Assembly (NCBI GenBank): GCA_002454505.1
Contig: DKJA01000128.1
Location: 62,001 to 126,000, forward strand
Reading direction: 5' to 3'
Source of the DNA: Oxalobacteraceae bacterium UBA6704
GTDB lineage: Bacteria > Pseudomonadota > Gammaproteobacteria > Burkholderiales > Burkholderiaceae_D
DNA: 64,000 bases
This document shows, in pieces, positions 1 to 7,645 of the stretch. The first letter of the stretch is position 1. Each line of letters opens with the position of its first letter. The notes under the pieces were generated by a model. That model made no database searches. It was given only the letters and a program-made list of their open reading frames with translations, and was not told the origin of the DNA. A program made the position numbers and the translations under genes.

Positions 1-677
1 ATCGTATCCTGGCTCGGGAAAAGCCGATCGTACGAGGTGAGCTTGAGCTGCCTGCTGCGGGCGCACGTCGCGCTGATCAGGGCTGCCCCCAGTCGCCGCG
101 CGTCACGGGCCGGAACTGGTGTAGCAAAGAAGAGCCAAAGATGAGCGCCGTTACCGGAACGTGATATTTCCAATGCCGCCGGCAGATCATTCAGGCGGCA
201 GGTTTGCATGACCGCCTGGGCATCTTCCCGCCACGTGTCTTCGTCGAAGTCGACGGCGAGAAAGTGGCATCTGTCATCGGCCAGCAGCGGATAGACGCCA
301 ACGGTGATCTCGCCCGTCAGGTGCCGCACGATGACATTGTCTGTCACCGGGATATAAAGTTTGTTGTGGCAGTCGGAACATTTTATCCGCGGCTTTTCGC
401 AGATGCCACGTCGCCATTCGTTGGCACAGGCGGGCGAGTAACCGGACTTACCATTTTGCTGGCTTTCCCATCGCGTGGGGTAGACGTCATCTCGGCCACG
501 AAATAACTTCCGGAATATCCTCACCTTCTGGGGCGGGGAAAGAGCATTCGACTTAATCTCTGCCACGACTCGCACAACGGCACTTTCAGGGGCCGGTATG
601 CCATGCGCAGCCAGCAGATTTCTGAGCGCCAGGTTCTCTTCACGTAATTTTGCGATTTCCGCGTCGAATTTCGACAT
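1..677 (-). CDS. TOTE conflict system primase-helicase, N-terminal part (truncated by window edge)
   Basis: Frame open from the ATG at 677 to the left edge (225 codons, no stop). After a short coiled coil (residues 1-25) comes the block FRGRDDVYPTRW, then a Cys-rich zinc-ribbon-like stretch (CANEWRRGICEKPRIKCSDC), then an archaeo-eukaryotic primase core with the acidic VDFDEDTW motif and SRSGNGAHLW, followed by LTSYDRLFPSQDT. This order is typical of the primase module of TOTE conflict-system proteins, where a superfamily II helicase and nuclease usually follow; that part lies outside the window. Codons such as TTA, ATA, AGA and AGG are commoner than in neighbouring genes, which hints at transfer. 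It lies 53 nt downstream of hipA on the same strand. Family call is from memory of motifs; role in defence is inference. Confidence 0.85.
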   Translation of the reverse strand, partial: MSKFDAEIAKLREENLALRNLLAAHGIPAPESAVVRVVAEIKSNALSPPQKVRIFRKLFRGRDDVYPTRWESQQNGKSGYSPACANEWRRGICEKPRIKCSDCHNKLYIPVTDNVIVRHLTGEITVGVYPLLADDRCHFLAVDFDEDTWREDAQAVMQTCRLNDLPAALEISRSGNGAHLWLFFATPVPARDARRLGAALISATCARSRQLKLTSYDRLFPSQDT

Positions 678-730
678 GGCGATTGCGGTCTGGAGATATG
701 AGCAGTAATTGTCTCACAACGTGCGATCGG

Positions 731-1981
731 CTATGGCACCCGATCCGCTTCCTCGGCAACGGCAAAGCATCCCGCCAGCAAATGGATGTCCTGCGCCGAA
801 ACGCCGGCATCGCGATACACCTGGCGCCACGTCGATGCCACTTCCTTGACGGCGCCGACGATGTCGCGTGCCTCGCGCTCCGTCAACAGGAAGCGCCCGC
901 ACTGGGACAGCGCATTTCTGATCGTGCTGGCCGGCCCGAATGCCCCAACGCCAATGCTTTGCGGCCGGCCTGGCGCTTCGATATGCGGCACGATGTCGAA
1001 GGCCGGCGACAGCCGGTACCGGTCCGGCGCCGTCATCAGGAAGGCATGATTGCGCAGGTGGTCGTCGACATTGCCGACCATGATGTTGAGGACCATGCGT
1101 CGGAACAGTTCATGTGCATCGGTGCGCGGGTCCAGTCCATGCGGGCGCAGCACTTCGGCGATGCCTGCATACGAAAAGCTCGTCACGTACTCCTTGCCAT
1201 CGGCGCTCAACGGCCGTGGATCCAGCAGGCTGTGCGCACTTGCGTAGTGGATGCGGCGGCCATCCGACCTGTCGAACCGCTCGATCAGCAGCGCCGAGCG
1301 CTCGCGAATCCTGATTAGTTCGAATTCCGGCACGTCGATACCCGCCATTGTCGCCAGGCGCAGCGTCGCGTACTCGGCGGCCGGCACGTCGAACAGATCG
1401 TCCGGCCGGCTGAATTTGGCAATGTGCTCGGCCCCTTCATGCATCACCACGGTCTTGGGACGGATACCTCCCAGCCCGCTGCCGGGGAACAGCAGGTGAG
1501 CGAGGTCGGCGTCGAGGCGGCTGGTCGGATCGGTGACGTAAGCGTCCAACTCCGCAAGCAATCCGGCTGTCAGTGCCCGCGATGTCGGGATCTCCTGTTG
1601 CGGACGCGGCGAAGTGGCCAAATCCGGTGAAAATCCAATGCAGCCCGAAGCGTAATGGGATGAATCGAGAAACCATTCGACGGGATTTTGCGGCGCTGCC
1701 CGGTTTGACTGGCGCAGCAGCTTCAGCGTCAATGCCGCCCCCCACGCATTCGGTCCCGCATCCGACAGGACGCCGAACGTTCCGTCACCGCGCCGCGGTA
1801 CCGCCAGTTCCTGTACCTGCAGCGGCAGGTGGATCGGATCCAGCGCGAAGGCACCGGCGGCATCGAGATATTTGAGGCCGTAGCCAAAGCGTCCGTTGCC
1901 CAGCCGATCGAGGGCGAAGCGGCCGACCGGCACCGGATGTTGTGGATCGGCGCAGTCGAACACGATGCAGGAAGTGGCCAT
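731..1981 (-). CDS. hipA: HipA-type Ser/Thr kinase toxin
   Basis: 416 aa. HipA kinases phosphorylate a translation factor (GltX in E. coli) and induce dormancy when not held by HipB. Seen here: a glycine-rich nucleotide loop PGSGLGGIRPKT (about 166-177), a catalytic loop GNVDDHLRNH (about 303-312) and a metal-binding AFDIVP (about 327-332), in the order expected for full-length HipA. An upstream extension of the reading frame to 2167 is rejected because the ATG at 1981 overlaps the hipB stop as TGATG, a translational-coupling arrangement, and MATSCIVF starts the recognisable N-terminal subdomain. The truncated TOTE gene follows 53 nt later on the same strand. The target of this particular kinase cannot be read from the sequence. 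Confidence 0.88.
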   Translation of the reverse strand: MATSCIVFDCADPQHPVPVGRFALDRLGNGRFGYGLKYLDAAGAFALDPIHLPLQVQELAVPRRGDGTFGVLSDAGPNAWGAALTLKLLRQSNRAAPQNPVEWFLDSSHYASGCIGFSPDLATSPRPQQEIPTSRALTAGLLAELDAYVTDPTSRLDADLAHLLFPGSGLGGIRPKTVVMHEGAEHIAKFSRPDDLFDVPAAEYATLRLATMAGIDVPEFELIRIRERSALLIERFDRSDGRRIHYASAHSLLDPRPLSADGKEYVTSFSYAGIAEVLRPHGLDPRTDAHELFRRMVLNIMVGNVDDHLRNHAFLMTAPDRYRLSPAFDIVPHIEAPGRPQSIGVGAFGPASTIRNALSQCGRFLLTEREARDIVGAVKEVASTWRQVYRDAGVSAQDIHLLAGCFAVAEEADRVP

Positions 1982-2286
1982 CAGAAATCGCGCTCCAGAG
2001 GCGGCAGATCGCCGGTGCGCAGGTGCGGTGCCGTTTCCGGCTGGCTCACGAGCAGCTCGACATCGGCAAGTTCCCGCAGCGCTTCGAGAACGGTCAGCAT
2101 GACGCCCAGCGATACGCCCGGATCGCCGCGCTCGAGTCTGGCCAGCGTCTGCCGGTGCACCCTGCATGCTTTCTCAAGGTCGACCAGCGATCGCTTCTGC
2201 GCTTTTCTGGTCGCGCGGATGCGCTCGCCGAGCCGCCGGGCGGTTTCGGTCACTGCGGTCGAGTTGAAGTTTTGATCGTGGCGCAT
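1981..2286 (-). CDS. hipB: HipB-like XRE-family antitoxin/regulator
   Basis: 101 aa with a Cro/C1-type helix-turn-helix at about residues 17-75 (RLGERIRATRKAQKRSL, then CRVHRQTLARLERGDPGVSL). HipB antitoxins bind HipA and repress their own operon. It is the first gene of the hipBA unit and its stop shares one base with the hipA start (TGATG). The C-terminal tail (about 76-101) is acidic and probably flexible, as in HipB, where the tail is proteolysed to free HipA. Autoregulation is inferred from family behaviour; no operator was identified with confidence in the 200 bases upstream. Confidence 0.85.
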   Translation of the reverse strand: MRHDQNFNSTAVTETARRLGERIRATRKAQKRSLVDLEKACRVHRQTLARLERGDPGVSLGVMLTVLEALRELADVELLVSQPETAPHLRTGDLPPLERDF

Positions 2287-2508
2287 GGCTGACGGATGAA
2301 AGGACTGCTTCGACTATACATTAACCTGACACCAAGCTGATGTAATGATGATGCATAGATGCGCTTAAAACGAAAAAAAAACGTATCTATGCGACATTTA
2401 ATTCGAGACTCGTCTGCGGCTGAGGTGTGCCGTACACCGGCCCGGCCACGCTATAATCGGCCGCACATCCCGGACTCTTCCGGCCCCTCCACCTGCCGAC
2501 AGGCGTCC

Positions 2509-3069
2509 GTGACGACAGTACACCAGGACTTCGATTACGATGCCGCGCTGCGCGCCTGCGCCCGCGGCGACCGGCAGGCGCTGCGCCGCCTGTACGACCA
2601 GGAAAGCCCGCGTCTGCTGGGTGTCGCGCTGCGCATCGTGCGCGAACGGCAGACGGCGGAGGATGTGCTGCACGATGCCTTCGTCAGCATCTGGACGCGC
2701 GCCGGCAGCTTCGATGCCAGCAAGGGTTCCGGGCGAGGGTGGATGTACACCGTCGTGCGCCACCAGGCGCTCGATGCGATCCGCGGCGGCGCGCGCGAAG
2801 TATTTACCGACGAAGAAACCCTCGATGCGCTCGATGCCGGCGTCGCGCTGCAAACCCCAATGACCGACGCCTTTGAACTGAAGCAGGACCTGGGCCGGCT
2901 GCACGACTGCCTGACGCAGCTCGATGCGGCCAAGCGCAACAGCATCCTGTACGCCTACGTGGATGGCTGCTCGCACAGTGAAATCGCCGAGCGGCTCAAG
3001 TCGCCGCTGGGTACCGTCAAGGCCTGGATCAAGCGCGGCATGAACGCGCTGCGGGAGTGCATGGTATGA
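2509..3069 (+). CDS. ECF RNA polymerase sigma factor (SigK/RpoE-like)
   Basis: 186 aa from a GTG at 2509; the open frame extends back to 2359 but that part lacks family similarity, so GTG is preferred. Region sigma2 spans about 15-95 (LYDQESPRLLGVALRIV, AEDVLHDAFVSIW, GWMYTVVRHQALDAIR) and sigma4 about 126-183 (LDAAKRNSILYAYVDGCSHSEIAERL, LGTVKAWIKRGMNALR, read as separate blocks). It redirects RNA polymerase to a small stress regulon. The stop overlaps the next gene as ATGA, so it is probably co-translated with its membrane anti-sigma partner, which would hold it inactive. Confidence 0.9.
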   Translation: MTTVHQDFDYDAALRACARGDRQALRRLYDQESPRLLGVALRIVRERQTAEDVLHDAFVSIWTRAGSFDASKGSGRGWMYTVVRHQALDAIRGGAREVFTDEETLDALDAGVALQTPMTDAFELKQDLGRLHDCLTQLDAAKRNSILYAYVDGCSHSEIAERLKSPLGTVKAWIKRGMNALRECMV

Positions 3070-3773
3070 ATCCTGGCATGACAGACAGCGGCGATCCGCA
3101 TGAACTGGCCGGCGAATACGTGCTGGGCACCTTGTCCGCTGCACGGCGGCGGGAGGTCGAACAGGCTTTGCCGAACGATCCAGTGCTGCGTGCCGCCGTC
3201 GATTACTGGGAAGCGCGGCTGCTGCCGCTGACGGCGCTGGCCGAACCGGTGCCGCCATCGACCGCGTTGTGGACGCGCATCGAACGCAGCGTCTCGCCAG
3301 CGCCAGCGCGGCAAGCCTCGAGTCCAGGCTGGTGGGACAAACTCAATGTATGGCGCGGCCTGGCCGCCGGCGGCTTCGCGGCTGCCGCGATCATGGCGGT
3401 GGTCGTCGGCGTGCGCCTGCAGCCGGACGCTGCGCCGCACTACATGGTGGTGCTGGCCGAGCCGCAGAACGCGGCACCGGGCTGGGTCCTCCGCGCGACT
3501 GGCCCGAACACGCTGCACCTCGAGCCTCTGGTGCAAACCAATGTGCCGGCACATCGCGCATTGCAGTTGTGGACCAAGGCGGATGGCTGGAAGGGCCCGG
3601 TCTCGCTGGGCCTCGTCCAGCCGGGCAAGGCGGTCGACGTGCGGCTGGATAAACTGCCGCCGCTGCAGCCGAACCAGCTGTTCGAGATCACGCTGGAACC
3701 CGAACAGGGTTCGCCGATCGGCCGTCCGACGGGGCCGATCCTGTACATCGGCCGCGCCGTCAGGTCGATGTAA
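3066..3773 (+). CDS. Anti-sigma-K factor (RskA family)
   Basis: 235 aa from ATG 3066, which overlaps the sigma-factor stop (ATGA) and has GGGAG 9 nt upstream. The N-terminal cytoplasmic zone (about 8-50; HELAGEYVLGTLSAARRR) is the sigma-binding anti-sigma domain, followed by a single membrane segment (about 98-116) and an extracytoplasmic RskA domain (about 120-235; ALQLWTKADGWKGPVSLGLV). It lacks the HxxxCxxC zinc motif of ZAS anti-sigma factors, so it is not a thiol redox sensor of that kind. Release of the sigma factor would follow regulated proteolysis by family analogy. The DUF4394 gene faces it, 4 nt away. Confidence 0.87.
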   Translation: MNPGMTDSGDPHELAGEYVLGTLSAARRREVEQALPNDPVLRAAVDYWEARLLPLTALAEPVPPSTALWTRIERSVSPAPARQASSPGWWDKLNVWRGLAAGGFAAAAIMAVVVGVRLQPDAAPHYMVVLAEPQNAAPGWVLRATGPNTLHLEPLVQTNVPAHRALQLWTKADGWKGPVSLGLVQPGKAVDVRLDKLPPLQPNQLFEITLEPEQGSPIGRPTGPILYIGRAVRSM

Positions 3774-3777
3774 TTTC

Positions 3778-5412
3778 TTACTTCAGCGAGATGGCGATGT
3801 CGCGCACGCCGATGCCATTGCCGAATCCCGCGGCGGTGGCGTTCACCGGCGTGGCGGCACCCGTCGCCAGGTCGATGCGGTACAGCGAGCTGTTGCCGCC
3901 GGCCGTCGTGCGCAGCGCCGCCAGCACCAGGCCATTCGCGCCACCCGCGATATCCATGCCGCCATCGCCCGCGACGGTCACGCCCAGCGGGCCCACATTG
4001 GCCAGCGTGCCGTCGTTCGGCGGATTCTGCAGGGCCAGCACGCTGCTGGCGCTGTCGATGTCGAACAGCTGCGTGGCGGTCGCACCGGCGATGCTGTTGG
4101 TGTAAGCGGCGGCTGCCACCACGGCAGCGGTGCCGGCGCGGTTGATGGCGCCGTCCGTCGTCGTCGCGCCCGTATCGACATTGATGCGCAGGCTCTGGCC
4201 CGTGTTGCCGATCACGCGCAGGCGGTCCGCCACCGGATTGAAATCGACGGCGAAGGCCGTGCCGGCAAGCGCCGTGAAGGGTGCCGTGGTGTCGGCGGCA
4301 TCGGCGCTGAGCGTGGCCTTCACGGTGGCCACGCCCGTTGCCGGGACGATGGTTACGAGCCGCGTTGCCGACGTCAGGCCATACAGCAGGCCATCCTTCG
4401 GCCGGAAGTCGATGCCCAGCAGCGTTTCGCCCCCATTCAGCCCGGAGATCGCCACGGTGGTATCCAGCGTGTTCGGCGTGGCCGGCTTGAAGCCGACCAG
4501 GCGGTTATCGTCCGTCAGGCCGTAGACGACCGGCGCCGCCAGCGGTTTCAGCGCGAGGCCGCGGATGTCCTCCGTCGCTCCCACTGCGCCCACCAGCGTG
4601 GCGGCATTCGCTATCGCGGCAAGGTTGACGGTGTACAGGTTGCGCGCGCCGCCCACCGTCGCCAGCAGATAGCCCGTGTTGGTGGCGGCATCGATGTCGA
4701 AGCCGTTCGCGCTGCCGGCGTCGACACCCAGCGTGACCGGCAAGCTCAGCGTGCCGTTGTTGGGCGGATTCTGCACGTACAGCGTGTCGTTGACGCTGTC
4801 GATGCCGTACAGCGTCGTGGCGCCCGTGCCGGCAAACGAATTCGTGTACGCCGATGCGGTGATCGCGGCATTCGCCGGGCCGCCATTGATGGCGCCATCC
4901 GTCGTCGTCGCACCCGTATCCACATTGATGCGCAGGCTCTGGCCCGTGTTGCCGACGATGCGCAGGCGGTCCGCCACCGGGTTGAAATCGACGCCGAAAT
5001 CCGTGCCGGCCAGCGCCGTGAACGGCGCCGTGGTGTCGGTTGCATCGGCCATCAGCGTCGATTTCAACGTGGCCGCACCGCTGCTCGTGTTGATCGTGTA
5101 CACGCGGCCCGTGGACCCCACGCCATACAGCAATCCATCCGCCGGCCGGTAGTCGATGCCGAGCAGGGTTTCGCCGCTCTGCAGGCCGCTGATCGACAGC
5201 GTCGTGCGCACGGTGGCCGGTGCGTCGCGGTTGAACGAGATCAGCTTATTGCTTGCCGTTAAGGCGTACACGTCGCCGGCGACGATGACGGGCGGCACCT
5301 GCGTTTCGGGCGGAACGGGCGCGTTGTCGCGATGCCCGCCACCGCCGCAGGCGGCGAGGGTCATGGCGATCGAGGAGGAAAGAACGAGCGTGGCGAAAGG
5401 CAGTCGGGTCAT
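3778..5412 (-). CDS. DUF4394 lipoprotein with two tandem repeats
   Basis: 544 aa. A lipoprotein signal (MTRLPFATLVLSSSIAMTLAACG split as a basic start, a hydrophobic core and lipobox LAAC) predicts acylation and export. The mature part holds two copies of a ~240-aa DUF4394 module (about 45-285 and 290-544), each with VDFNPVADRLR, NTGQSLRINVDTGATTTDG and LYGIDS-like motifs, probably a beta-propeller. The start at 5412 is chosen over 5448 because it gives the clean signal peptide. The gene converges on the ECF sigma/anti-sigma pair and may belong to that regulon (inference). Function of DUF4394 is unknown to me. Confidence 0.85.
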   Translation of the reverse strand: MTRLPFATLVLSSSIAMTLAACGGGGHRDNAPVPPETQVPPVIVAGDVYALTASNKLISFNRDAPATVRTTLSISGLQSGETLLGIDYRPADGLLYGVGSTGRVYTINTSSGAATLKSTLMADATDTTAPFTALAGTDFGVDFNPVADRLRIVGNTGQSLRINVDTGATTTDGAINGGPANAAITASAYTNSFAGTGATTLYGIDSVNDTLYVQNPPNNGTLSLPVTLGVDAGSANGFDIDAATNTGYLLATVGGARNLYTVNLAAIANAATLVGAVGATEDIRGLALKPLAAPVVYGLTDDNRLVGFKPATPNTLDTTVAISGLNGGETLLGIDFRPKDGLLYGLTSATRLVTIVPATGVATVKATLSADAADTTAPFTALAGTAFAVDFNPVADRLRVIGNTGQSLRINVDTGATTTDGAINRAGTAAVVAAAAYTNSIAGATATQLFDIDSASSVLALQNPPNDGTLANVGPLGVTVAGDGGMDIAGGANGLVLAALRTTAGGNSSLYRIDLATGAATPVNATAAGFGNGIGVRDIAISLK

Positions 5413-5533
5413 GGTGTGTCCTCGGTAGGTTGTTGTTGGAAGGCACAACTGCTGCGGGGCGCGGCAAGGTTGGCGCCTGTACTACTCGGGGGACGGAGGA
5501 TTGGATGCAGCCAATGAAAATTTATTCTTGCGC

Positions 5534-5559
5534 CATGTCAAAGCGAAACGCTTGACATG
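5534..5559. promoter_or_regulatory. Inverted repeat, candidate enhancer for a sigma54 activator
   Basis: CATGTCAA (5534-5541) and TTGACATG (5552-5559) form a perfect 8-bp inverted repeat with 10 nt between, and the inner bases AGCG/CGCT extend it as a hairpin. TTGACATGTCAA (5552-5563) is also palindromic. It lies about 75-100 bp upstream of the sigma54-like promoter, the usual distance for activator binding. Its function is inferred from position only. Confidence 0.4.
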
Positions 5560-5578
5560 TCAATTGTCGCGCGGTTGA

Positions 5579-5597
5579 CACGGGAAACCCGTGTTTT
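5579..5597 (+). terminator. Short hairpin with T-run
   Basis: CACGGG (5579-5584), loop AAA, CCCGTG (5588-5593), then TTTT. The geometry fits a small intrinsic terminator or pause site; it sits between the candidate enhancer and the sigma54-like promoter, so it could also shield that promoter from upstream transcription. The stem is only 6 bp. Confidence 0.35.
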
Positions 5598-5632
5598 CGG
5601 GGCTTGCAGCCCTTTGAAACGCTATTTCGTGG

Positions 5633-5648
5633 TGGCACGATATTTGAG
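5633..5648 (+). promoter_or_regulatory. Sigma54-type (-24/-12) promoter
   Basis: TGGCACG-ATAT-TTGAG matches the sigma54 consensus TGGCACG-N4-TTGCW except at the C of the -12 GC. It lies 45 nt upstream of the ATG at 5693, and the same locus encodes a sigma54 activator (12667-14172). A chance match in GC-rich DNA is possible, but the spacing is exact. Confidence 0.55.
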
Positions 5649-5692
5649 TTGTTGAACGGCACTTCTCCCACTCGTTCCCGGAAGGTACCGCC

Positions 5693-6172
5693 ATGACCAT
5701 TCAGCTGTCCTCGCCCGTCCGCCAGCCCGCCCAGCCTTTGCCCGAGGCGCGCTGGACCATGAAATTCCACGTCAGCCTCAACGAGGAACACGTGTTCATC
5801 GCCTTGCACGAAGGTGTCGCGCCGCCGCTCGATCTCGGCGAACGGGTGCATCACTACTGCCTGCTGGTGCTGGCCCGGCTCCGGGTCGCGGATGCCGCCC
5901 GCGGCATCGACGGCAGCAGCCAGGGCTGGGTCGACGTCCAGCAGCTGGCGCGGATGCTCGGGCTGGATGTCGCCCACCTGAACATCCAGCTGTTCCGCGC
6001 CCGCCGCCAGATCCAGGAAGTGCTGCCGGCCGGGCTTGCCGATGCGCAGGTGGTCGAGCGCCGCCGCGGCGAAGTGCGCTTCGGCGGCTTCGGCATCGAG
6101 GTCGTGCGCGGCGCCCAGCTGGAAGCGCAACTGCAGCGCCCGGCAGCTGTTAGCGCCGGTAATGCCGTGTAA
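5693..6172 (+). CDS. Uncharacterised protein with helix-turn-helix-like centre
   Basis: 159 aa; ATG 5693 follows GGAAGG at good spacing. No family recognised. The centre (about 75-125: WVDVQQLARMLGLDVAHLNI, FRARRQI) followed by VVERRRGEVRFG resembles a winged-helix layout, so DNA binding is possible, yet no known motif is definite. No signal peptide or membrane segment. It is the first gene after the sigma54-like promoter and is followed in the same direction by the paralogous pair at 6242 and 6945, so it probably leads that transcription unit. Confidence 0.7.
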   Translation: MTIQLSSPVRQPAQPLPEARWTMKFHVSLNEEHVFIALHEGVAPPLDLGERVHHYCLLVLARLRVADAARGIDGSSQGWVDVQQLARMLGLDVAHLNIQLFRARRQIQEVLPAGLADAQVVERRRGEVRFGGFGIEVVRGAQLEAQLQRPAAVSAGNAV

Positions 6173-6241
6173 TCGCCAGCCGCCGGCGCCGTCGATAAAG
6201 TTGTTTCAACCAGCAACGCAGCCAGCCAGGACCAACCAGAC

Positions 6242-6856
6242 ATGACGACATTGACGTTCCTGAACCGGCAGGCCGATGGCAGCGACGCCCATGTGGTGCT
6301 GTTCCAGCAGGTAGCGCCACCCGGCAGCAACGTCCGTCCGCTGGCGTGGAAGGTGATCCGGTATTGCGGCCGCGATTGCAGTCATCCGTTCCGTTACGGG
6401 GCGCCGGAGCTGGGCGTGATCGATGCCTACGGCAACCATACGCCGCGGCTGCGGGCCGCCGCCGGCGAGCGCTACCGCTACGGCGGGGAGGACGGCGCCA
6501 GGCGGTTGACGCCGGCAGGCGGCAGCGCGGCAGGCGACCTGCTGCTGGTCCGCAACGAGCTGCCGCGTGGCGCGATCCGCGCAGTGCTCGGCAATGACGG
6601 CCGGCCGGTGGCGGTCAGCGGCGCGATGGCGCCGCAGCAGGTGGCCGGCTTCCGGCTGGCGCCGGTGCTGTGGATCGCCTTCGCCGCGGACGTCGAGGAA
6701 GGCCAGGCATTGCCGGCCGATTTGCTGGCCCCCGGCCGCGCCACGCCGCTGCACCTGGACGGGCTGGCGAGTGCACGGATCGTGCTGCGCGGCGGCGGCA
6801 AGGGAACGCAGGCGGGACCGCTGGTGTTCACGCTCGACGGGCAGGTGCCGGCGTAA
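6242..6856 (+). CDS. Uncharacterised 204-aa protein, paralogue A
   Basis: 204 aa. It shares with the next gene a common plan: QxTFxN-like start, a VVLFQQV/VYFFQRN strand, PLAWKVIRYCGRDCSHPF versus PVAWKVIENCGRND, a VxDAYGNxTPxL motif, FRLAPVLWIAF versus FEFKPSIWVG, and a closing RGGGKGTQAGPLVFTLDGQV versus RGGGAGANAQPLTFTLENVV. The pair clearly arose by duplication and has diverged strongly. No signal peptide, no enzyme motif; the beta-rich pattern suggests a small structural or binding protein. Transcribed with the surrounding genes. Function unknown. Confidence 0.75.
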   Translation: MTTLTFLNRQADGSDAHVVLFQQVAPPGSNVRPLAWKVIRYCGRDCSHPFRYGAPELGVIDAYGNHTPRLRAAAGERYRYGGEDGARRLTPAGGSAAGDLLLVRNELPRGAIRAVLGNDGRPVAVSGAMAPQQVAGFRLAPVLWIAFAADVEEGQALPADLLAPGRATPLHLDGLASARIVLRGGGKGTQAGPLVFTLDGQVPA

Positions 6857-6944
6857 GGAAACAACGGTTTTTTTCAGCAGTGGCAGTGGCAGCAGCGTCC
6901 TGCGCATGGTGTGCCGGACGACCTCTAATCTCAAGGAGCATCAA

Positions 6945-7571
6945 ATGATTCGCGCAATTCAACTGACCTTCAAGAACCTGTCCAACGACGTCAACAATTC
7001 CAAAGTCTACTTCTTCCAGCGCAATGTCATTGCCGGGCTGGGCGAACTGCCGGTGGCATGGAAGGTGATCGAAAACTGCGGCCGGAACGACACCAACTCG
7101 TTCGACTTCCCGCTGAACCTGCAGGTCGGCGTCACCGACAGCTACAACAACGTCACGCCGCTGCTGGACGCGGTGCCCGGCCAATCGTTCGAAGTGGTGC
7201 TGGACCCTTCCGGCGACGTGCTGCAGCCGCTGGGCCTGTCGACCAGCCCGACGGAAGTGCAGATCAATAACAACATGGTCAAGGGCGCATTCAGCGGCGG
7301 CATCTACCGCGGCGATTCGCTGCTGGCACGCAAGACCGGCGTCTACCCCGCCAGCATGGCCGCGTTCGAGTTCAAGCCGTCGATCTGGGTCGGCGCCGGT
7401 TCGCAGGTCGTGCAGGGCGAGGTGATGAATTCGGCCGTGCTGAGCCAGTCGAACCAGGAGTTCTCGCTGATCGGCATCGCCAGCGCGACGATCACGATGC
7501 GCGGCGGCGGCGCCGGCGCCAACGCGCAGCCGCTGACCTTCACGCTGGAAAACGTCGTCAACGTCGCCTGA
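6945..7571 (+). CDS. Uncharacterised 208-aa protein, paralogue B
   Basis: 208 aa from ATG 6945, preceded by AAGGAG at ideal spacing; the longer upstream open frame overlaps paralogue A and is rejected. Same plan as the 6242 gene (AWKVIENCGRND, VTDSYNNVTPLL, FKPSIWVG, RGGGAGANAQPLTFTLENV) and nearly the same length. It has more Asn, Ser and Thr than its paralogue, as in exposed or oligomeric beta proteins. No export signal is visible. The conserved AWKVI(R/E)xCGR core is a good query for finding relatives. Function unknown. Confidence 0.75.
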   Translation: MIRAIQLTFKNLSNDVNNSKVYFFQRNVIAGLGELPVAWKVIENCGRNDTNSFDFPLNLQVGVTDSYNNVTPLLDAVPGQSFEVVLDPSGDVLQPLGLSTSPTEVQINNNMVKGAFSGGIYRGDSLLARKTGVYPASMAAFEFKPSIWVGAGSQVVQGEVMNSAVLSQSNQEFSLIGIASATITMRGGGAGANAQPLTFTLENVVNVA

Positions 7572-7585
7572 CCGGACGGCGCAGC

Positions 7586-7617
7586 GCGCACCTGTCCGGA
7601 CTGCCGGGCAGGTGCGC
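7586..7617 (+). terminator. Intercistronic hairpin
   Basis: GCGCACCTG (7586-7594) pairs with CAGGTGCGC (7609-7617), with CCGG/CCGG pairing inside the loop region. No T-run follows, so attenuation or mRNA stabilisation is likelier than full termination before the gene at 7646. Confidence 0.4.
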
Positions 7618-7645
7618 AGTTCAATCGACCAAAGGAGTCCGCATC

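Noticed and set aside
204..506. A 100-codon plus-strand frame at the left edge
   Set aside because: Shadow of the TOTE primase frame on the minus strand, which carries recognisable motifs and has no stop because it runs off the edge.
5552..5563. TTGACATGTCAA as a fourth Crp/Fnr site
   Set aside because: Half-sites are separated by 2 nt rather than 4 and it is part of a longer inverted repeat in a locus unrelated to oxalate.
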